DNA of 64,000 nt from Sphingomonas aurea (GTDB lineage Bacteria > Pseudomonadota > Alphaproteobacteria > Sphingomonadales > Sphingomonadaceae): NCBI RefSeq assembly GCF_030678875.1, contig NZ_JAUUDS010000001.1, positions 1-64,000 on the forward strand, read 5' to 3'. Positions 37,037 to 46,952 of this stretch are shown in pieces. The notes below the pieces were generated by a model that was not told where the DNA came from, ran no database searches, and saw nothing but the letters and a program-made list of their open reading frames with translations. The position numbers were made by a program, and so were the translations under genes. How positions within the stretch are numbered: the first letter of the stretch is position 1; each line of letters starts with the position of its first letter.

Positions 37037-37296
37037 GCGGGCAGCCCATCCTCGTCGTAGATCGAGTCCATGACTTCTTTCAAATTCTGGTGCTTGAGTG
37101 TGGGATCCCGACGATGTGCCTCGGCAACCAGTGCCCGGACTGCCGCGCTCCGCCGTTTCACGTCCGCCTCGCGCTCGGCGATGGCCTGCTCCAGCGCGCC
37201 GCGGATCGTTTCGGTGATCGAGCGGCCGGTCTTGTCGGCCAGTTCGCGGGCCAGGCGCACCGTTTCCGGGTCCTTGATGTTCAGCTGGACGCCCAT
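37033..37296 (-). CDS. vapB: VapB-type antitoxin
   Basis: This 87-residue antitoxin begins MGVQLNIKDPETVRLARELA, a ribbon-helix-helix DNA-binding module of the Rv0623/PSK type. A Lys/Arg/Glu-rich C-terminal part follows (about 40-87) that should wrap the VapC active site. A strong CAGGAGG ribosome binding site lies directly upstream (37302-37308 on the minus strand). It is the first gene of the pair and probably autoregulates the operon. Confidence 0.9.
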   Translation of the reverse strand: MGVQLNIKDPETVRLARELADKTGRSITETIRGALEQAIAEREADVKRRSAAVRALVAEAHRRDPTLKHQNLKEVMDSIYDEDGLPA

Positions 37297-37396
37297 CGTT
37301 CTACCTCCTGCCGCGAGCTTCTACCACTAGCCCCGCTTGGCGGCAACCAAGCCGGCATCGCTTGGCCGGACGGGGCGGGCGACCTATGTGCCGGAT

Positions 37397-38377
37397 ATGC
37401 CCATCGTTCCCGACACGCTGTCCCTTATCGGCCATACCCCGCTCGTCCGGCTGAAGGGGCCGAGCGCGGTGGCCGGCGCCGACATCTTCGGCAAGTGCGA
37501 GTTTGCCAATCCGGGTGCGTCCGTGAAGGATCGTGCCGCGTTGAGCATCGTGGAGGACGCGGAGGCGCGCGGGCAGTTGCATCCCGGCGGCACGATCGTC
37601 GAGGGGACGGCGGGCAATACCGGTATCGGCCTGGCGCTGGTGGCGAACGCCAAGGGCTATCGCACGATCATCGTCATGCCCGAGACGCAGAGCCGCGAGA
37701 AGATGGACACGCTGCGCGCGCTGGGGGCGGAGCTGGTGCTGGTGCCGGCCGCGCCCTACGCCAGCCCCTGCCATTTCGTCCACACCTCGCGCCGGATCGC
37801 CGAGGAGACGCCGGGCGCGATCTGGGCGAACCAGTTCGACAACATCGCCAACCGCCGCGCCCACATCACCGGTACCGCCGAGGAGATCTGGACGCAGATG
37901 GAGGGGCGGATCGACGGCTTCACCTGCGCGGCCGGCACCGGCGGGACGCTCGCCGGGGTCGGCATGGGACTGAAGGCGAAGGACGAGGGCGTGACGATCG
38001 CGCTCACCGATCCGCACGGCGCCGCGCTCTACAATTATTACGCGCATGGCGAGCTGAAGGCAGAAGGGTCGTCGGTCGCCGAGGGGATCGGACAGGGGCG
38101 GATCACCGCCAATCTGGAGGGCGCGCCGATCGACGCGCAGTTCCGCATCTCCGACGAGGAGGGCTATCACTGGGTCCGGCGGCTGCTCGACGAGGAGGGG
38201 CTGTGCCTCGGCCTGTCGTCCGGCATCAACGTCGCCGGCGCGGTCGCCCTGGCGCGGCAACTGGGGACAGGCAGCAGGGTCGCGACGATCCTGTGCGATA
38301 CCGGCTTCCGCTATCTCTCGACCCTCCACGACCCGGCCTGGCGTGCAGAAAAGGGGCTGGGGCAGGCCGCGGCTTGA
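37397..38377 (+). CDS. cysK: Cysteine synthase A family PLP enzyme
   Basis: This PLP enzyme makes cysteine from O-acetylserine and sulfide. Start at 37397 (MPIVPDTLSLIGHTPLVRLKG) gives 326 residues; the frame to 37337 adds an unconserved leader. The PLP lysine is in NPGASVKDRAALSI near 42, the substrate loop is EGTAGNTGIGLAL near 70, and the phosphate-binding glycines are in AGTGGTLAGVG near 180. Some features (PHGAALYNYYAHGE) recall a cystathionine-beta-synthase-like subgroup, so the exact substrate could differ. No CBS regulatory domain is present. Confidence 0.85.
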   Translation: MPIVPDTLSLIGHTPLVRLKGPSAVAGADIFGKCEFANPGASVKDRAALSIVEDAEARGQLHPGGTIVEGTAGNTGIGLALVANAKGYRTIIVMPETQSREKMDTLRALGAELVLVPAAPYASPCHFVHTSRRIAEETPGAIWANQFDNIANRRAHITGTAEEIWTQMEGRIDGFTCAAGTGGTLAGVGMGLKAKDEGVTIALTDPHGAALYNYYAHGELKAEGSSVAEGIGQGRITANLEGAPIDAQFRISDEEGYHWVRRLLDEEGLCLGLSSGINVAGAVALARQLGTGSRVATILCDTGFRYLSTLHDPAWRAEKGLGQAAA

Positions 38378-38413
38378 GAAATGCGCGGCGAGCGGGTAGA
38401 TAGGTCGGACAAG

Positions 38414-38689
38414 ATGGATGTCCGGCCGGAACCCTCGCAGCCGATCCAGCGCATCAAGGTCGGCATGATCGGCCTGCTCGCGGTGGTGGTGCTGATCGCG
38501 ATCGCCAGTGCGATCATTAGCAGCGCCACGCGTGAACGCCCGGTCGCGGGCTCTGCCCAGGCCAATCTGGTCGCCGAGATCGCCGCGACCAACGACAGTG
38601 CGGCGATGGGCACCGGCGAACCGCTCGCCGAGATGGGCGTTGCGCCGAGCAGCGCCAATCTACAGGGGCCGGTAGCTCCCGAAAACTGA
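38414..38689 (+). CDS. Small membrane-anchored hypothetical protein
   Basis: The product is about 91 residues from ATG 38414 (102 if the ATG at 38381 is used). It has a short basic N-terminus (VRPEPSQPIQRIKVG), one membrane segment (IGLLAVVVLIAIASAII, about 19-37) and a polar Ala-rich C-terminus (residues about 42-91). The 38414 start has AGG at 38402-38404, nine bases upstream, and is preferred. I recognise no family. It follows cysK at short distance and precedes the dcw promoter region. Confidence 0.6.
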   Translation: MDVRPEPSQPIQRIKVGMIGLLAVVVLIAIASAIISSATRERPVAGSAQANLVAEIAATNDSAAMGTGEPLAEMGVAPSSANLQGPVAPEN

Positions 38690-39075
38690 CGGCCGCGATT
38701 CGCTTCAGCGGCATTGGCCACCTGATTTCCCGATATACCTCCGTGCGCGCAGCGCCGTCGGACGCGCGAAGGATCCTGCGCCAATCGCGCAACGGCGACA
38801 TCGTCGACGCGTGTCGACCGTCCTGAACTGGCAAGTAAGCTGCGGCACCTGAGCCGCTTCCGTCCTATTCTGAGACAATCTTGCTTGGACGCTGAATTAG
38901 CACCATTTTTGTTCGCTCCCCACGAATGCCGCTCATTTCACCTCCTCCAGCTGTTCAATGGAGCGATCTCCCCTGATTTCCCTAAAAATCCCGTTGCGAC
39001 CCAAGGATCGCGCTGATACGTACAGGTTAACTCAGGGGCAGAATTCCCGTGGCCGTTGGTGGTCGGAGGGTGGCG
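38690..39075. other. Non-coding region upstream of the dcw cluster
   Basis: This 386-nt gap has a C+T-rich middle (38905-38990) and no open frame I would support. It should contain the promoter of the dcw operon. A possible pair is TTGCGA at 38994-38999 and TACGTA at 39017-39022 with a 17-nt spacer, but the -10 is a poor match. A short hairpin (GCGGC acctga GCCGC, about 38842-38857) may end the upstream transcript. I did not find the TGGG-type repeats known as MraZ boxes in some bacteria. Confidence 0.35.
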
Positions 39076-39627
39076 ATGGCTGCTTTCCGGGTTGGGGAAG
39101 TCTTGCCTGCAGAGGGGCGGAGTCGGCGTGTGGACAGGGGGCGATATCAGGGCGATGGCATCGGTCTTGTCGACGACAAGGGCCGCGTTGCCATACCTGC
39201 CGCACTCCGCGCGACGCTTGCCGCCAATGCGCCCAAGGCCGATGGCAAGACCGGCGGCACGATCGTGATCGGCGCGCACCAGAAGAACCCCTGCCTGGTT
39301 GCCTATGATCCCCTGTACCTCGATATCCTCGCCGCCCAGCTCGACAAGCGCGAGGCGGAGCATGTCGGCCCCGACGGCGAGTTCGACTATAATATCAAGC
39401 GCGCCGCCGCCTCGGGAGAGGCGGTGCCGTTCGACGGGTCCGGCCGTTTCATCATGCCCGCCTTTCCGCGTTTCTACGCCGGCATCGGCGAGCACGCCTT
39501 CTTCTACGGCGTGCTCGACTATATCGAGATCTGGGACCCGAAGACGCTGATCGAGACGGACGGTATTCCGCGCGTCGTGAAGGCGATGGCGGCATTCCAC
39601 ATGCAGCAGAAGGGGATCGCGCTGTGA
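39076..39627 (+). CDS. mraZ: MraZ, first gene of the dcw cluster
   Basis: MraZ is a dcw regulator with two AbrB-like halves that bind DNA. The first half is in [18 protein letters not shown] and the second in [13 protein letters not shown] followed by [20 protein letters not shown] at 39076 has GGAGGG at 39065-39070, 5-6 nt upstream. GTG at 39130 would remove an unusual about 18-residue leader and start nearer the usual family N-terminus, so the start is uncertain. The stop overlaps the rsmH GTG (39624-39627). Confidence 0.88.
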   Translation: MAAFRVGEVLPAEGRSRRVDRGRYQGDGIGLVDDKGRVAIPAALRATLAANAPKADGKTGGTIVIGAHQKNPCLVAYDPLYLDILAAQLDKREAEHVGPDGEFDYNIKRAAASGEAVPFDGSGRFIMPAFPRFYAGIGEHAFFYGVLDYIEIWDPKTLIETDGIPRVVKAMAAFHMQQKGIAL

Positions 39628-40610
39628 GCGACCTCCAGACGCCCGATCCCCGGTTTTCCCCGGACGCGCCTCACATCCCGGTGCTGCTCGCCGAGGTCGC
39701 CGCCGGACTGGCGCCGCAGCCCGGCGAGACGATGGTCGATGCCACATTCGGCGCCGGCGGCTACACGCGCGCGCTGCTGGCGACAGGGGCGCGGGTGATC
39801 GCGTTCGACCGCGATCCCGACGCGATCCGCGCCGGGCAGGCGGCGGCGATCGACGGGCTGACGCTGGTCCATGCCGACTTCTCCGCGATGGAGGGTGAGC
39901 TTGCGCGACTGGGCGCGGTACCTGTCGACGGCGTGACGATGGACATCGGCGTATCGTCGATGCAGCTCGACCAGGCCGGGCGCGGCTTCTCGTTCCAGAC
40001 GGACGGGCCGCTCGATATGCGGATGAGCCAGGAGGGGCCGAGCGCGGCCGATTTCCTGAACGACGCGGACGAGGCGGAGATCGCCGACGTCATCTATCGT
40101 TATGGGGACGAGCCCAAGTCGCGGCGGATCGCCCGCGCGATCGTGGCGGCGCGTCCGCTGACCCGTACTGCGGAGCTGGCGGCGCTGGTCCGCCGCGCGA
40201 CCGGGCACAAGCCGCACGACAAGAAGGATCCCGCGACCCGCACCTTCCAGGCGATTCGCATCCATGTGAACCGCGAGTTGGGGGAGCTGGCCGATGGCCT
40301 GGCGGCGGCGGAGCGGGTGCTGAAGCCCGGCGGGCGGCTGGCGGTGGTGACGTTCCACAGCCTAGAGGACCGGATGGTCAAGCGCTTCCTGCGCGACCGG
40401 TCGGGTGCCGCGCCTTCAGCTTCGCGTCATCTGCCGCAGGCGAGTGTTGCGGCGGCGCCCAGTTTTGAACAGGTCGGTCGCGCGATCCGTGCGGGTGAGT
40501 CGGAGATCGCGGCGAATCCGCGGGCACGATCGGCGACGCTTCGGGTGGCACGGCGCACCGCCGCCCCGGCGTGGCAGGGCGGGCGGGGGCGAGAGGAGAC
40601 AGGACGATGA
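39624..40610 (+). CDS. rsmH: 16S rRNA (cytosine-1402 N4) methyltransferase
   Basis: RsmH (MraW) methylates C1402 of 16S rRNA with SAM. The 328-residue protein has [16 protein letters not shown], the SAM loop [15 protein letters not shown] near 38, [16 protein letters not shown] near 112, [17 protein letters not shown] near 160 and [15 protein letters not shown] near 240. The GTG overlaps the mraZ stop and the TGA overlaps the ftsL ATG (40607-40610). Confidence 0.96.
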   Translation: MSDLQTPDPRFSPDAPHIPVLLAEVAAGLAPQPGETMVDATFGAGGYTRALLATGARVIAFDRDPDAIRAGQAAAIDGLTLVHADFSAMEGELARLGAVPVDGVTMDIGVSSMQLDQAGRGFSFQTDGPLDMRMSQEGPSAADFLNDADEAEIADVIYRYGDEPKSRRIARAIVAARPLTRTAELAALVRRATGHKPHDKKDPATRTFQAIRIHVNRELGELADGLAAAERVLKPGGRLAVVTFHSLEDRMVKRFLRDRSGAAPSASRHLPQASVAAAPSFEQVGRAIRAGESEIAANPRARSATLRVARRTAAPAWQGGRGREETGR

Positions 40611-41230
40611 CGGCGGCGTATCGGTTGCGGGGGATCGGCTGGTTCGGGGGCTGTGTCGCCGCCGTGCTGGGCTTTTACCTGATCTCGCTCCACGTCGCCG
40701 GCGAGCGCAAGAAGCTCGACCTGGTCAACCGCCGCATCGCCGCGGCGGAGCGGGACATTCGCGCGCTGGAGACCGAGTTCGACACGCGCGCCAACCTGGT
40801 CCAGCTGGAGAAATGGAACGGCGACACGCTGGCCCTGACCGCGCCGGTCGCCGGCCAGTTCGTCAGCGACGAGGCGGCGCTCGCCTCGCTCGACGTCAAT
40901 GCGGCACCGTCGGCGAGCGGCGCGGGCGAGATGCGGCAGGCGGCGCTGGTCGTGCCCGCCGGCGTGCCGCAGCCGTCCCCGGCGATGACGCTGGTTGCCG
41001 CCAATGCGCCGGTGTCGGCACCCGTCCCCACCGGTCGCGTGACGACGACGGTCAGCATTGCGGCCGCCACGCCCGTCCGCGCGACGCCGGTCGCGGTCGC
41101 CCGTGCTGCGGCGGCGGTGGCGAAGGTGCGGCCGGAGGCGGTCGCGCTGCTCGACCGCAAGCTGCTGTCCGATTCGACGCTCGGCGACATCCTGACCGGC
41201 GCGCGGACCGAGGCGGGTCACCGCCGTTGA
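40607..41230 (+). CDS. ftsL: Cell division protein FtsL
   Basis: FtsL is a small bitopic divisome protein acting with FtsB and FtsQ. Start ATG 40607 overlaps the rsmH stop. The 207-residue product has a membrane segment at about 8-30 ([17 protein letters not shown]). A coiled coil follows ([18 protein letters not shown] near 43-60). The long Ala/Pro-rich periplasmic tail (about 95-185) is longer than in many FtsL proteins. Assignment rests on position and topology, since the sequence is poorly conserved. The stop overlaps the ftsI TTG. Confidence 0.85.
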   Translation: MTAAYRLRGIGWFGGCVAAVLGFYLISLHVAGERKKLDLVNRRIAAAERDIRALETEFDTRANLVQLEKWNGDTLALTAPVAGQFVSDEAALASLDVNAAPSASGAGEMRQAALVVPAGVPQPSPAMTLVAANAPVSAPVPTGRVTTTVSIAAATPVRATPVAVARAAAAVAKVRPEAVALLDRKLLSDSTLGDILTGARTEAGHRR

Positions 41231-42942
41231 CGACCCTGGTCGCCCGTCCGGTCTCGCATCGGGGCACCGTCCAGCAGCGCCACCAGCTGGTGGCGACCGC
41301 GCATACGCGCCTGATGATGATGATGCTGGCGTTCGCCGCGGCGGTGCTGCTGGTGATCGCGCGGCTCGGAATGCTGGCGGTGCTGTCGGGGTCCGAGGCA
41401 GAGGCGCGTGCCGCGGCGATCGCCGGGCGCGGCGATATCGTCGACCGCAATGGCGCGCCGCTTGCCCGCACCATCGACGCCTGGACGATCGCGGTTCACC
41501 CGAAGAAGCTGATCGGCGACCCGATGGAGATCGCCGCCCGCCTCGCCGCGCTGATGCCCGATCGCGGCGACCAGGCCTGGTTCTACCAGCAGCTGACCAA
41601 GCCGGTATCCTTCACCTACCTCCAGCGCCGCGCCAGCCCCGCGCTGGTCGAGCAGGTCAACGCGATCGGCGAGCCGGCGCTGGTCTTCGCGCGCGAGACT
41701 CAGCGCCTCTATCCGCAGTCGACCATGGCGGCCCACGCGCTCGGCTTCCTGTCGGTCGACGGGCGCGGCATGTCGGGGATGGAGCGGGTACTCGACGAGC
41801 GGCTGACCAACCCCGCCACCGCCGGCAAACCCGTCGCCCTGTCGCTCGACACCCGCGTGCAGGCGGCGATGGAGAGCGAGCTTGGCCGCGCCATGCAGAC
41901 CTTCTCGGCGCGCGGCGCCGGCGGCATCGTCATGGACGTGTCAACTGGCGAGGTGATCGCGATGGTGTCGCTGCCGACCTTCAATCCCAACCGGGTCGGG
42001 ATGGCGGGCAGCGAGGAGCTGCGCAACATCACCACCCAGAGCGTGTTCGAACTGGGTTCGACCTTCAAGCCGATCACCATGGCGACGGCGATGGAAACGG
42101 GCGTTGTCACCTCCTTCGCCCGCCGCTTCGACGCGACCCATCCCTTGCAGGTCGGCGGCTACACCATCCATGACGAGCGCGGCGATCCGAAGCGCTGGCT
42201 GAACATGGCCGAGACGCTGATCTATTCCTCCAACATCGCCACGGCGCGCGTCGCCGACGAGGTCGGGCCGGAGCGGATGCAGGCCATGTTCCGCAAGCTG
42301 GGCTTCGACACCCGGCCCGACATCGAACTGCGCGAGAAGGGTGGGCCGCTCTGGCCGAAATACTGGGCTCGCACGACGACGATGACCACCGCCTATGGCC
42401 ATGGCATCGCGGTCACGCCGCTCCACCTCGCCAGCGCCTATGCCACCCTGGTCAATGGCGGCATCTGGCGACCGGCGACCCTGCTGAAGGTCGAACCGGG
42501 TCACGCCGCCGCCGGTCGCCGCGTGCTGAGCGAGGCGACGAGCGCGCGGATGCGGCAGATGCTGCGGCTGATCGTGATGCGCGGCACCGGTCGCAAGGGC
42601 GACGCCCCCGGCTACCGGGTCGGCGGCAAGACCGGTACGGCAGAGGCGGCGGTGGCCGGCGGGTACGACCGGTCGCGCAACGTCGCCACCTTCGCGGCGG
42701 CTTTCCCGATGGACGCGCCGCGCTATGTCGTGCTGGCGATGCTCGACTCGCCGCTGGGGACGAAGGAGACCTACGGGTGGAAGACCGCTGCCTGGAACGC
42801 CGCGCCCGTGGTCGGGCGCACAATCTCGCGGGTCGGGGCGATGCTGGGCGTCGTGCCGGACGAGCGGCGCGACATCGACGTCTCGGACATCGTGCCGACC
42901 CTATGGGACGACCCGTCCCGCCGACAGCCGACCGGCCAGTGA
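41227..42942 (+). CDS. ftsI: Peptidoglycan transpeptidase FtsI (PBP3)
   Basis: FtsI cross-links septal peptidoglycan in the periplasm. I take TTG at 41227, which overlaps the ftsL stop (TTGA), for 571 residues; the open frame extends much further upstream but is antiframe to rsmH. A membrane helix lies at about 30-52 (MMMMLAFAAAVLLVIARLGM). The transpeptidase motifs are S278-T-F-K281 in ELGSTFKPIT, SSN in YSSNIATARV near 337 and KTG in GGKTGTAEA near 466. A GDIVDRNGAPLA segment near 71 marks the start of the periplasmic module. Confidence 0.93.
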   Translation: MTTLVARPVSHRGTVQQRHQLVATAHTRLMMMMLAFAAAVLLVIARLGMLAVLSGSEAEARAAAIAGRGDIVDRNGAPLARTIDAWTIAVHPKKLIGDPMEIAARLAALMPDRGDQAWFYQQLTKPVSFTYLQRRASPALVEQVNAIGEPALVFARETQRLYPQSTMAAHALGFLSVDGRGMSGMERVLDERLTNPATAGKPVALSLDTRVQAAMESELGRAMQTFSARGAGGIVMDVSTGEVIAMVSLPTFNPNRVGMAGSEELRNITTQSVFELGSTFKPITMATAMETGVVTSFARRFDATHPLQVGGYTIHDERGDPKRWLNMAETLIYSSNIATARVADEVGPERMQAMFRKLGFDTRPDIELREKGGPLWPKYWARTTTMTTAYGHGIAVTPLHLASAYATLVNGGIWRPATLLKVEPGHAAAGRRVLSEATSARMRQMLRLIVMRGTGRKGDAPGYRVGGKTGTAEAAVAGGYDRSRNVATFAAAFPMDAPRYVVLAMLDSPLGTKETYGWKTAAWNAAPVVGRTISRVGAMLGVVPDERRDIDVSDIVPTLWDDPSRRQPTGQ

Positions 42943-42952
42943 GCGCGGTGGC

Positions 42953-44368
42953 ATGAGGCTGGGGCAGCTGACCGGCGGTGACGAGGCGGTGGCGGTGACG
43001 GGCTTCGCGATCGACCATCGCAAGGTGGCGCCCGGCACGGTCTTCGGCGCCTTTCGCGGCACGCGGGTGAATGGCGAGGATTTCATCGCAGAGGCGGTGC
43101 GCGCCGGCGCGGTCGCCGTCGTCGCCGCGCCCGATGCGGTGGTCGAGGGTGCGGTCCACATCGCCGACGACGAGCCGCGTGCCGCCTTTGCTCGCCTTGC
43201 CGCACGCTTCTTCGGCCCGTTTCCGGCGACGACGGTCGCGGTGACGGGAACCAACGGCAAGACATCGGTCGTAGAGATGACCCGCCAGCTGTGGCGGATG
43301 GCGGGGCACCACGCTGCCTCGATCGGCACGCTGGGCGTCACCACTGCCGACGAGCGGGTGACGACCGGGCTGACCACCCCCGACGTCGTGACCTTTCTGT
43401 CCAACGTCGCCGGACTGGCGCGTGAGGGGGTGACGCATCTGGCGTTCGAGGCATCCAGCCACGGCCTGACCCAGTACCGGACCGAGGGGCTGCGCGTCTC
43501 GGCCGCCGCCTTCACCAACCTGTCGCGCGATCACCTCGACTATCACGGCGACATGGGCGCGTATCTAACCGCCAAGCTGCGGCTATTCTCCGAGGTGCTG
43601 TGTCCGAACGGCACCGCCGTCATCTGGGTCGACGATCCGGAAGCGGGGCGAGTGTTCGACCTGGCCCATGCGCGCGGCAACCGGCTGGTCACGGTCGGCG
43701 AGCGCGGCAACACGCTGAGACTGGTCGGCCGCGAGCCGACGCTGCTGGGGCAGGGGCTGGTGATCGAGGCGGAAGGGGCGACGCACCGCGTCCAGCTGCC
43801 GCTGATCGGTGCCTATCAGGCGGCCAACGCGCTGGTCGCCGCCGGGCTGGTGATCGCAACTGGTGCCGAGGTCGGGCCGACGCTGGCGGCGCTCGCCCGG
43901 TTGCAGCCGGTGCGCGGTCGGCTGGAGCGGGCCGCCATCGCGCCAAGCGGGGCGCCGATCTATGTCGACTACGCCCACACCCCCGATGCGCTGGAGGCGG
44001 CGATCGCCGCCCTGAAGCCCCATGCGGGCGGGCGCCTGATCGCGGTGTTCGGTGCCGGTGGGGATCGCGATGCGGGCAAGCGCGAGACGATGGGCCAGGT
44101 CGCCGCCGCGCGTGCCGACCGGGTCTACGTCACCGACGACAATCCCCGCCACGAGGACGCCGCGACGATCCGCCGCCAGGTCCTGCGCGGCTGCCCCGAG
44201 GCGACCGAGATCGGCGACCGCCGCACCGCCATCGCTACGGCGATCGCCGAGGCTGGCGCGGAGGACATCGTGCTGATCGCCGGCAAGGGCCACGAGCAGG
44301 GCCAGATCGTCGGCGACCTGGTGCTGCCGTTCGACGATGTCTCGGTAGCGCGCGAGGTGGCGGCGTGA
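42953..44368 (+). CDS. murE: UDP-MurNAc-tripeptide synthetase, meso-diaminopimelate-adding
   Basis: MurE adds the third amino acid to UDP-MurNAc-Ala-Glu. The DNPR motif in VTDDNPRHED near residue 395 is the meso-diaminopimelate specificity signature. The ATP loop VTGTNGKTSV lies near 99. Start ATG 42953 (MRLGQLTGGDEAVAV) gives 471 residues. It is separated from ftsI by 10 nt. A palindromic element follows the stop and leads into murF. Confidence 0.95.
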   Translation: MRLGQLTGGDEAVAVTGFAIDHRKVAPGTVFGAFRGTRVNGEDFIAEAVRAGAVAVVAAPDAVVEGAVHIADDEPRAAFARLAARFFGPFPATTVAVTGTNGKTSVVEMTRQLWRMAGHHAASIGTLGVTTADERVTTGLTTPDVVTFLSNVAGLAREGVTHLAFEASSHGLTQYRTEGLRVSAAAFTNLSRDHLDYHGDMGAYLTAKLRLFSEVLCPNGTAVIWVDDPEAGRVFDLAHARGNRLVTVGERGNTLRLVGREPTLLGQGLVIEAEGATHRVQLPLIGAYQAANALVAAGLVIATGAEVGPTLAALARLQPVRGRLERAAIAPSGAPIYVDYAHTPDALEAAIAALKPHAGGRLIAVFGAGGDRDAGKRETMGQVAAARADRVYVTDDNPRHEDAATIRRQVLRGCPEATEIGDRRTAIATAIAEAGAEDIVLIAGKGHEQGQIVGDLVLPFDDVSVAREVAA

Positions 44369-44379
44369 GGATCGCCACG

Positions 44380-44513
44380 ATCCTCCCCGGCACGGGGAGG
44401 GGGACCATGCGCAGCATGGTGGAGGGGGGCCTCCACTTGCGCGGCGCTGCTCGGCGTTCCCCCTCCACCACGCCGCTGCGCGTCGCGGTCCCCCTCCCCG
44501 TGCCGGGGAGGAT
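44380..44513. repeat. Palindromic element, copy A, at the murE/murF junction
   Basis: Perfect 27-nt terminal arms run inward (44380-44406) and outward (44487-44513); they begin ATCCTCCCCGGCACGGGG. Inside, GGTGGAGGGGG pairs with CCCCCTCCACC. A left inner hairpin CCATGCgcaGCATGG and a right inner stem flank these. A 27-nt core lies at the centre. The element fills the whole gap between murE and murF. Confidence 0.93.
44505..44512 (+). promoter_or_regulatory. Element-borne ribosome binding site of murF
   Basis: GGGGAGGA at 44505-44512 is the outer end of palindromic element copy A. It lies four nt before the murF GTG at 44517. It is the only good Shine-Dalgarno sequence for that start. Confidence 0.8.
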
Positions 44514-44516
44514 TTA

Positions 44517-45881
44517 GTGACACTCTGGACCTCCGCTGAGATCGCCGCCGCAACCGGCGGCACCGCCTCGACCGACTTCGCTACGACCGGCGTCGCGTTC
44601 GACTCGCGTGAGGTCGGCCCCGGAGACCTGTTCGTCGCCTTGACCGGCGAGAGCACCGACGGTCACCGCTTCCTCGACCAGGCGTTCGCACAAGGGGCGG
44701 CGGGAGCGGTCATCTCGGCCGATACGCCGCACCCTCATGTCCGGGTCGCCGACACCTTCGCCGCGCTGGAGGCCATCGCCCGCGCCGCCCGTGCCCGCAC
44801 CGCCGCGCGGGTGATCGGCGTCACCGGATCGGTCGGCAAGACCAGCGCCAAGGAGGCGCTGTTCGCCTGTCTCGACCGCAGCATGCGCGGGCAGGTGCAT
44901 CGCTCTGTCAAGAGCTACAACAACCATACCGGCGTACCGCTGTCGCTTGCCCGCATGCCCGCGGAGACGCAGGCGGCGGTGCTGGAGATGGGGATGAACC
45001 ATTCCGGCGAGCTGGCGCACCTCACGACCTTGGTCCGCCCGCACGTCGCCATTGTGACCGCCATCGCCCCGGCGCATACCGAGTTCTTCCCGGACGAGGC
45101 GGCGATCGCCGATGCCAAGGGCGAGATATTTCAGGGGCTGGAGCCGGGCGGCACCGCGATCGTGCCGTTCGACAGCCCCCACCGCGACCGCCTGATCGCC
45201 GCGGCCCAGCCCTATGCCGCGCGGGTCGTCACCTTCGGCATGGGCAAGGGTGCCGACGTTCGGGCGATCGAGGCGATGCGGCTCGACAGCGGCGCCAGCT
45301 TCGTCACCGCGCGGGTGGGGACGCGCGAGTTGAGCTTCACCCTGTCGCAGCCGGGCGACCATTGGGTGTCGAACGCGCTGGCGGTGCTGGCCGCCGTCGA
45401 CGCGGTCGGCGCCGATCTGGCGCTCGCCGGACTGGCGCTGGCCGAACTGGGCGGCCTTGTCGGTCGCGGTGCGCGCTTCGAGGCGCCGCTTGCAGGAGGC
45501 ACGGCGCTGGTGATTGACGAGAGCTATAACGCCAACCCCGCCTCGATGCGCGCGACTCTTGCGGTGCTGGCCAGGGAGCCCGGACGCCACGTCGCGGTCC
45601 TGGGCGAAATGCGCGAGCTGGGCGAAGCATCGCCTGCCTATCACGCCGGCCTCGCCGATGCGGTCGAGGCCGCGCGCGTCGAAACGGCCGTGCTGGTCGG
45701 CGAAGCGATGATGCCGCTTGCTCAGGCGCTTGCCGGGCGGATGGACATCATGCATGTCGCGGACGCGTCGGCGGCGCTGGACGCCGCGCACGACGTGCTG
45801 GCGCCCGGCGACACGGTGCTGGTCAAGGGTTCGAACGGGGTAGGGCTGTCGCGCGTGGTCGCGGGCCTGCGGGGCGCATAG
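44517..45881 (+). CDS. murF: UDP-MurNAc-tripeptide:D-Ala-D-Ala ligase
   Basis: MurF adds D-Ala-D-Ala to the UDP-MurNAc tripeptide. The 454-residue protein has the ATP loop GVTGSVGKTSAKEALF near 101, a SYNNHTGVPLSLARMP segment near 132, LEMGMNHSGELAHLTTLVRP near 155 and DESYNANPASMRATLAVLA near 335. It starts at GTG 44517 directly after the palindromic element and ends one base before the mraY ATG. Confidence 0.94.
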   Translation: MTLWTSAEIAAATGGTASTDFATTGVAFDSREVGPGDLFVALTGESTDGHRFLDQAFAQGAAGAVISADTPHPHVRVADTFAALEAIARAARARTAARVIGVTGSVGKTSAKEALFACLDRSMRGQVHRSVKSYNNHTGVPLSLARMPAETQAAVLEMGMNHSGELAHLTTLVRPHVAIVTAIAPAHTEFFPDEAAIADAKGEIFQGLEPGGTAIVPFDSPHRDRLIAAAQPYAARVVTFGMGKGADVRAIEAMRLDSGASFVTARVGTRELSFTLSQPGDHWVSNALAVLAAVDAVGADLALAGLALAELGGLVGRGARFEAPLAGGTALVIDESYNANPASMRATLAVLAREPGRHVAVLGEMRELGEASPAYHAGLADAVEAARVETAVLVGEAMMPLAQALAGRMDIMHVADASAALDAAHDVLAPGDTVLVKGSNGVGLSRVVAGLRGA

Positions 45882-46952
45882 ATGCTGTACTGGATCGCCG
45901 AGCAGCTGGGTTTCACCGGCGTTCTCAACCTTATCCGCTATCAGTCGTTCCGTACCGGCGCGGCGGTGGCGACGGCGCTGCTGATCGGGCTGGTGATCGG
46001 CCCGCGCTTCATCGGCTGGCTGCGCGTCCGCCAGGGCAAGGGTCAGCCGATCCGTGCCGACGGCCCGCAGACGCATCTCGCCAAGCGCGGTACGCCGACG
46101 ATGGGCGGGCTGATGATCCTAACCGCGATGACGCTGTCGATCCTGATGTGGATGGAGCTGTCGAACCCGTTCGTGTGGGCGTGCCTGTTCGTGACCCTGG
46201 GGTTCGGCGCGATCGGCTTCCTCGACGATTACGATAAGGTGCGAAAGGCCACGACTGCCGGCGTGCCCGGGCGGGTGCGGCTGCTGCTGGAATTCATGAT
46301 TGCCGGCATCGCCGCGTGGATCGTCATGGGGCAGAACGGGTCGGGGCTGTTCCTACCCTTCACCAACCGCATGTATATCGAACTGTGGTATTTCTACCCG
46401 CTGTTCGCCGCCTTCACGATCGTCGCGTTCGGCAATGCGGTGAACCTGACCGACGGGCTGGACGGGTTGGCGACGATGCCAGTCATCATCGCCTCGGTCG
46501 CGTTCATGGTGATCGTCTATCTGGCCGGCAATGTGAAGTTCGCCGAGTATCTGGGCATCCCGCATGTGCCGGGCGCCGGTGAGCTGGCGATATTCTGCGG
46601 CGCGGTGGTCGGCGCTGGCTTCGCCTTCCTGTGGTTCAATGCGCCGCCGGCGGCGGTGTTCATGGGCGACACCGGCAGTCTGGCGCTGGGCGGCGCGCTC
46701 GGCACGATCGCGGTCGTCGCGCACCACGAGATCGTGCTCGGCATCATCGGCGGCCTGTTCGTGGTCGAGGCGCTGAGCGTCATCATCCAAGTCTTCTTCT
46801 ACAAGCGCACCGGCAAGCGCGTGTTCAAGATGGCGCCGATCCACCACCATTTCGAGCAGATGGGCTGGAGCGAGCCGACCGTCGTGATCCGCTTCTGGAT
46901 CATCGCCTTCGTCCTGGCGCTCGCCGGCCTGTCGACGCTGAAGCTGCGGTGA
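45882..46952 (+). CDS. mraY: Phospho-MurNAc-pentapeptide transferase
   Basis: MraY makes lipid I by transferring phospho-MurNAc-pentapeptide to undecaprenyl phosphate in the inner membrane. The 356-residue protein has ten predicted hydrophobic segments and the family motifs [15 protein letters not shown] near 65, [15 protein letters not shown] near 114, [15 protein letters not shown] near 187 and [15 protein letters not shown] near 263, ending with a [11 protein letters not shown] loop. The TGA overlaps the murD GTG (46949-46952). Confidence 0.96.
   Translation: MLYWIAEQLGFTGVLNLIRYQSFRTGAAVATALLIGLVIGPRFIGWLRVRQGKGQPIRADGPQTHLAKRGTPTMGGLMILTAMTLSILMWMELSNPFVWACLFVTLGFGAIGFLDDYDKVRKATTAGVPGRVRLLLEFMIAGIAAWIVMGQNGSGLFLPFTNRMYIELWYFYPLFAAFTIVAFGNAVNLTDGLDGLATMPVIIASVAFMVIVYLAGNVKFAEYLGIPHVPGAGELAIFCGAVVGAGFAFLWFNAPPAAVFMGDTGSLALGGALGTIAVVAHHEIVLGIIGGLFVVEALSVIIQVFFYKRTGKRVFKMAPIHHHFEQMGWSEPTVVIRFWIIAFVLALAGLSTLKLR

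Noticed and set aside
36641..37296. vapBC pair as part of a larger mobile island
   Set aside because: The pair has normal composition, no flanking repeats and no integrase, so it is treated as an ordinary chromosomal toxin-antitoxin pair.
40405..41226. Upstream extension of the ftsI reading frame
   Set aside because: It lies out of frame over rsmH and ftsL. The TTG at 41227 overlapping the ftsL stop is the natural start.
46631..46948. Upstream extension of the murD reading frame
   Set aside because: It lies out of frame within mraY; the GTG at 46949 is coupled to the mraY stop.
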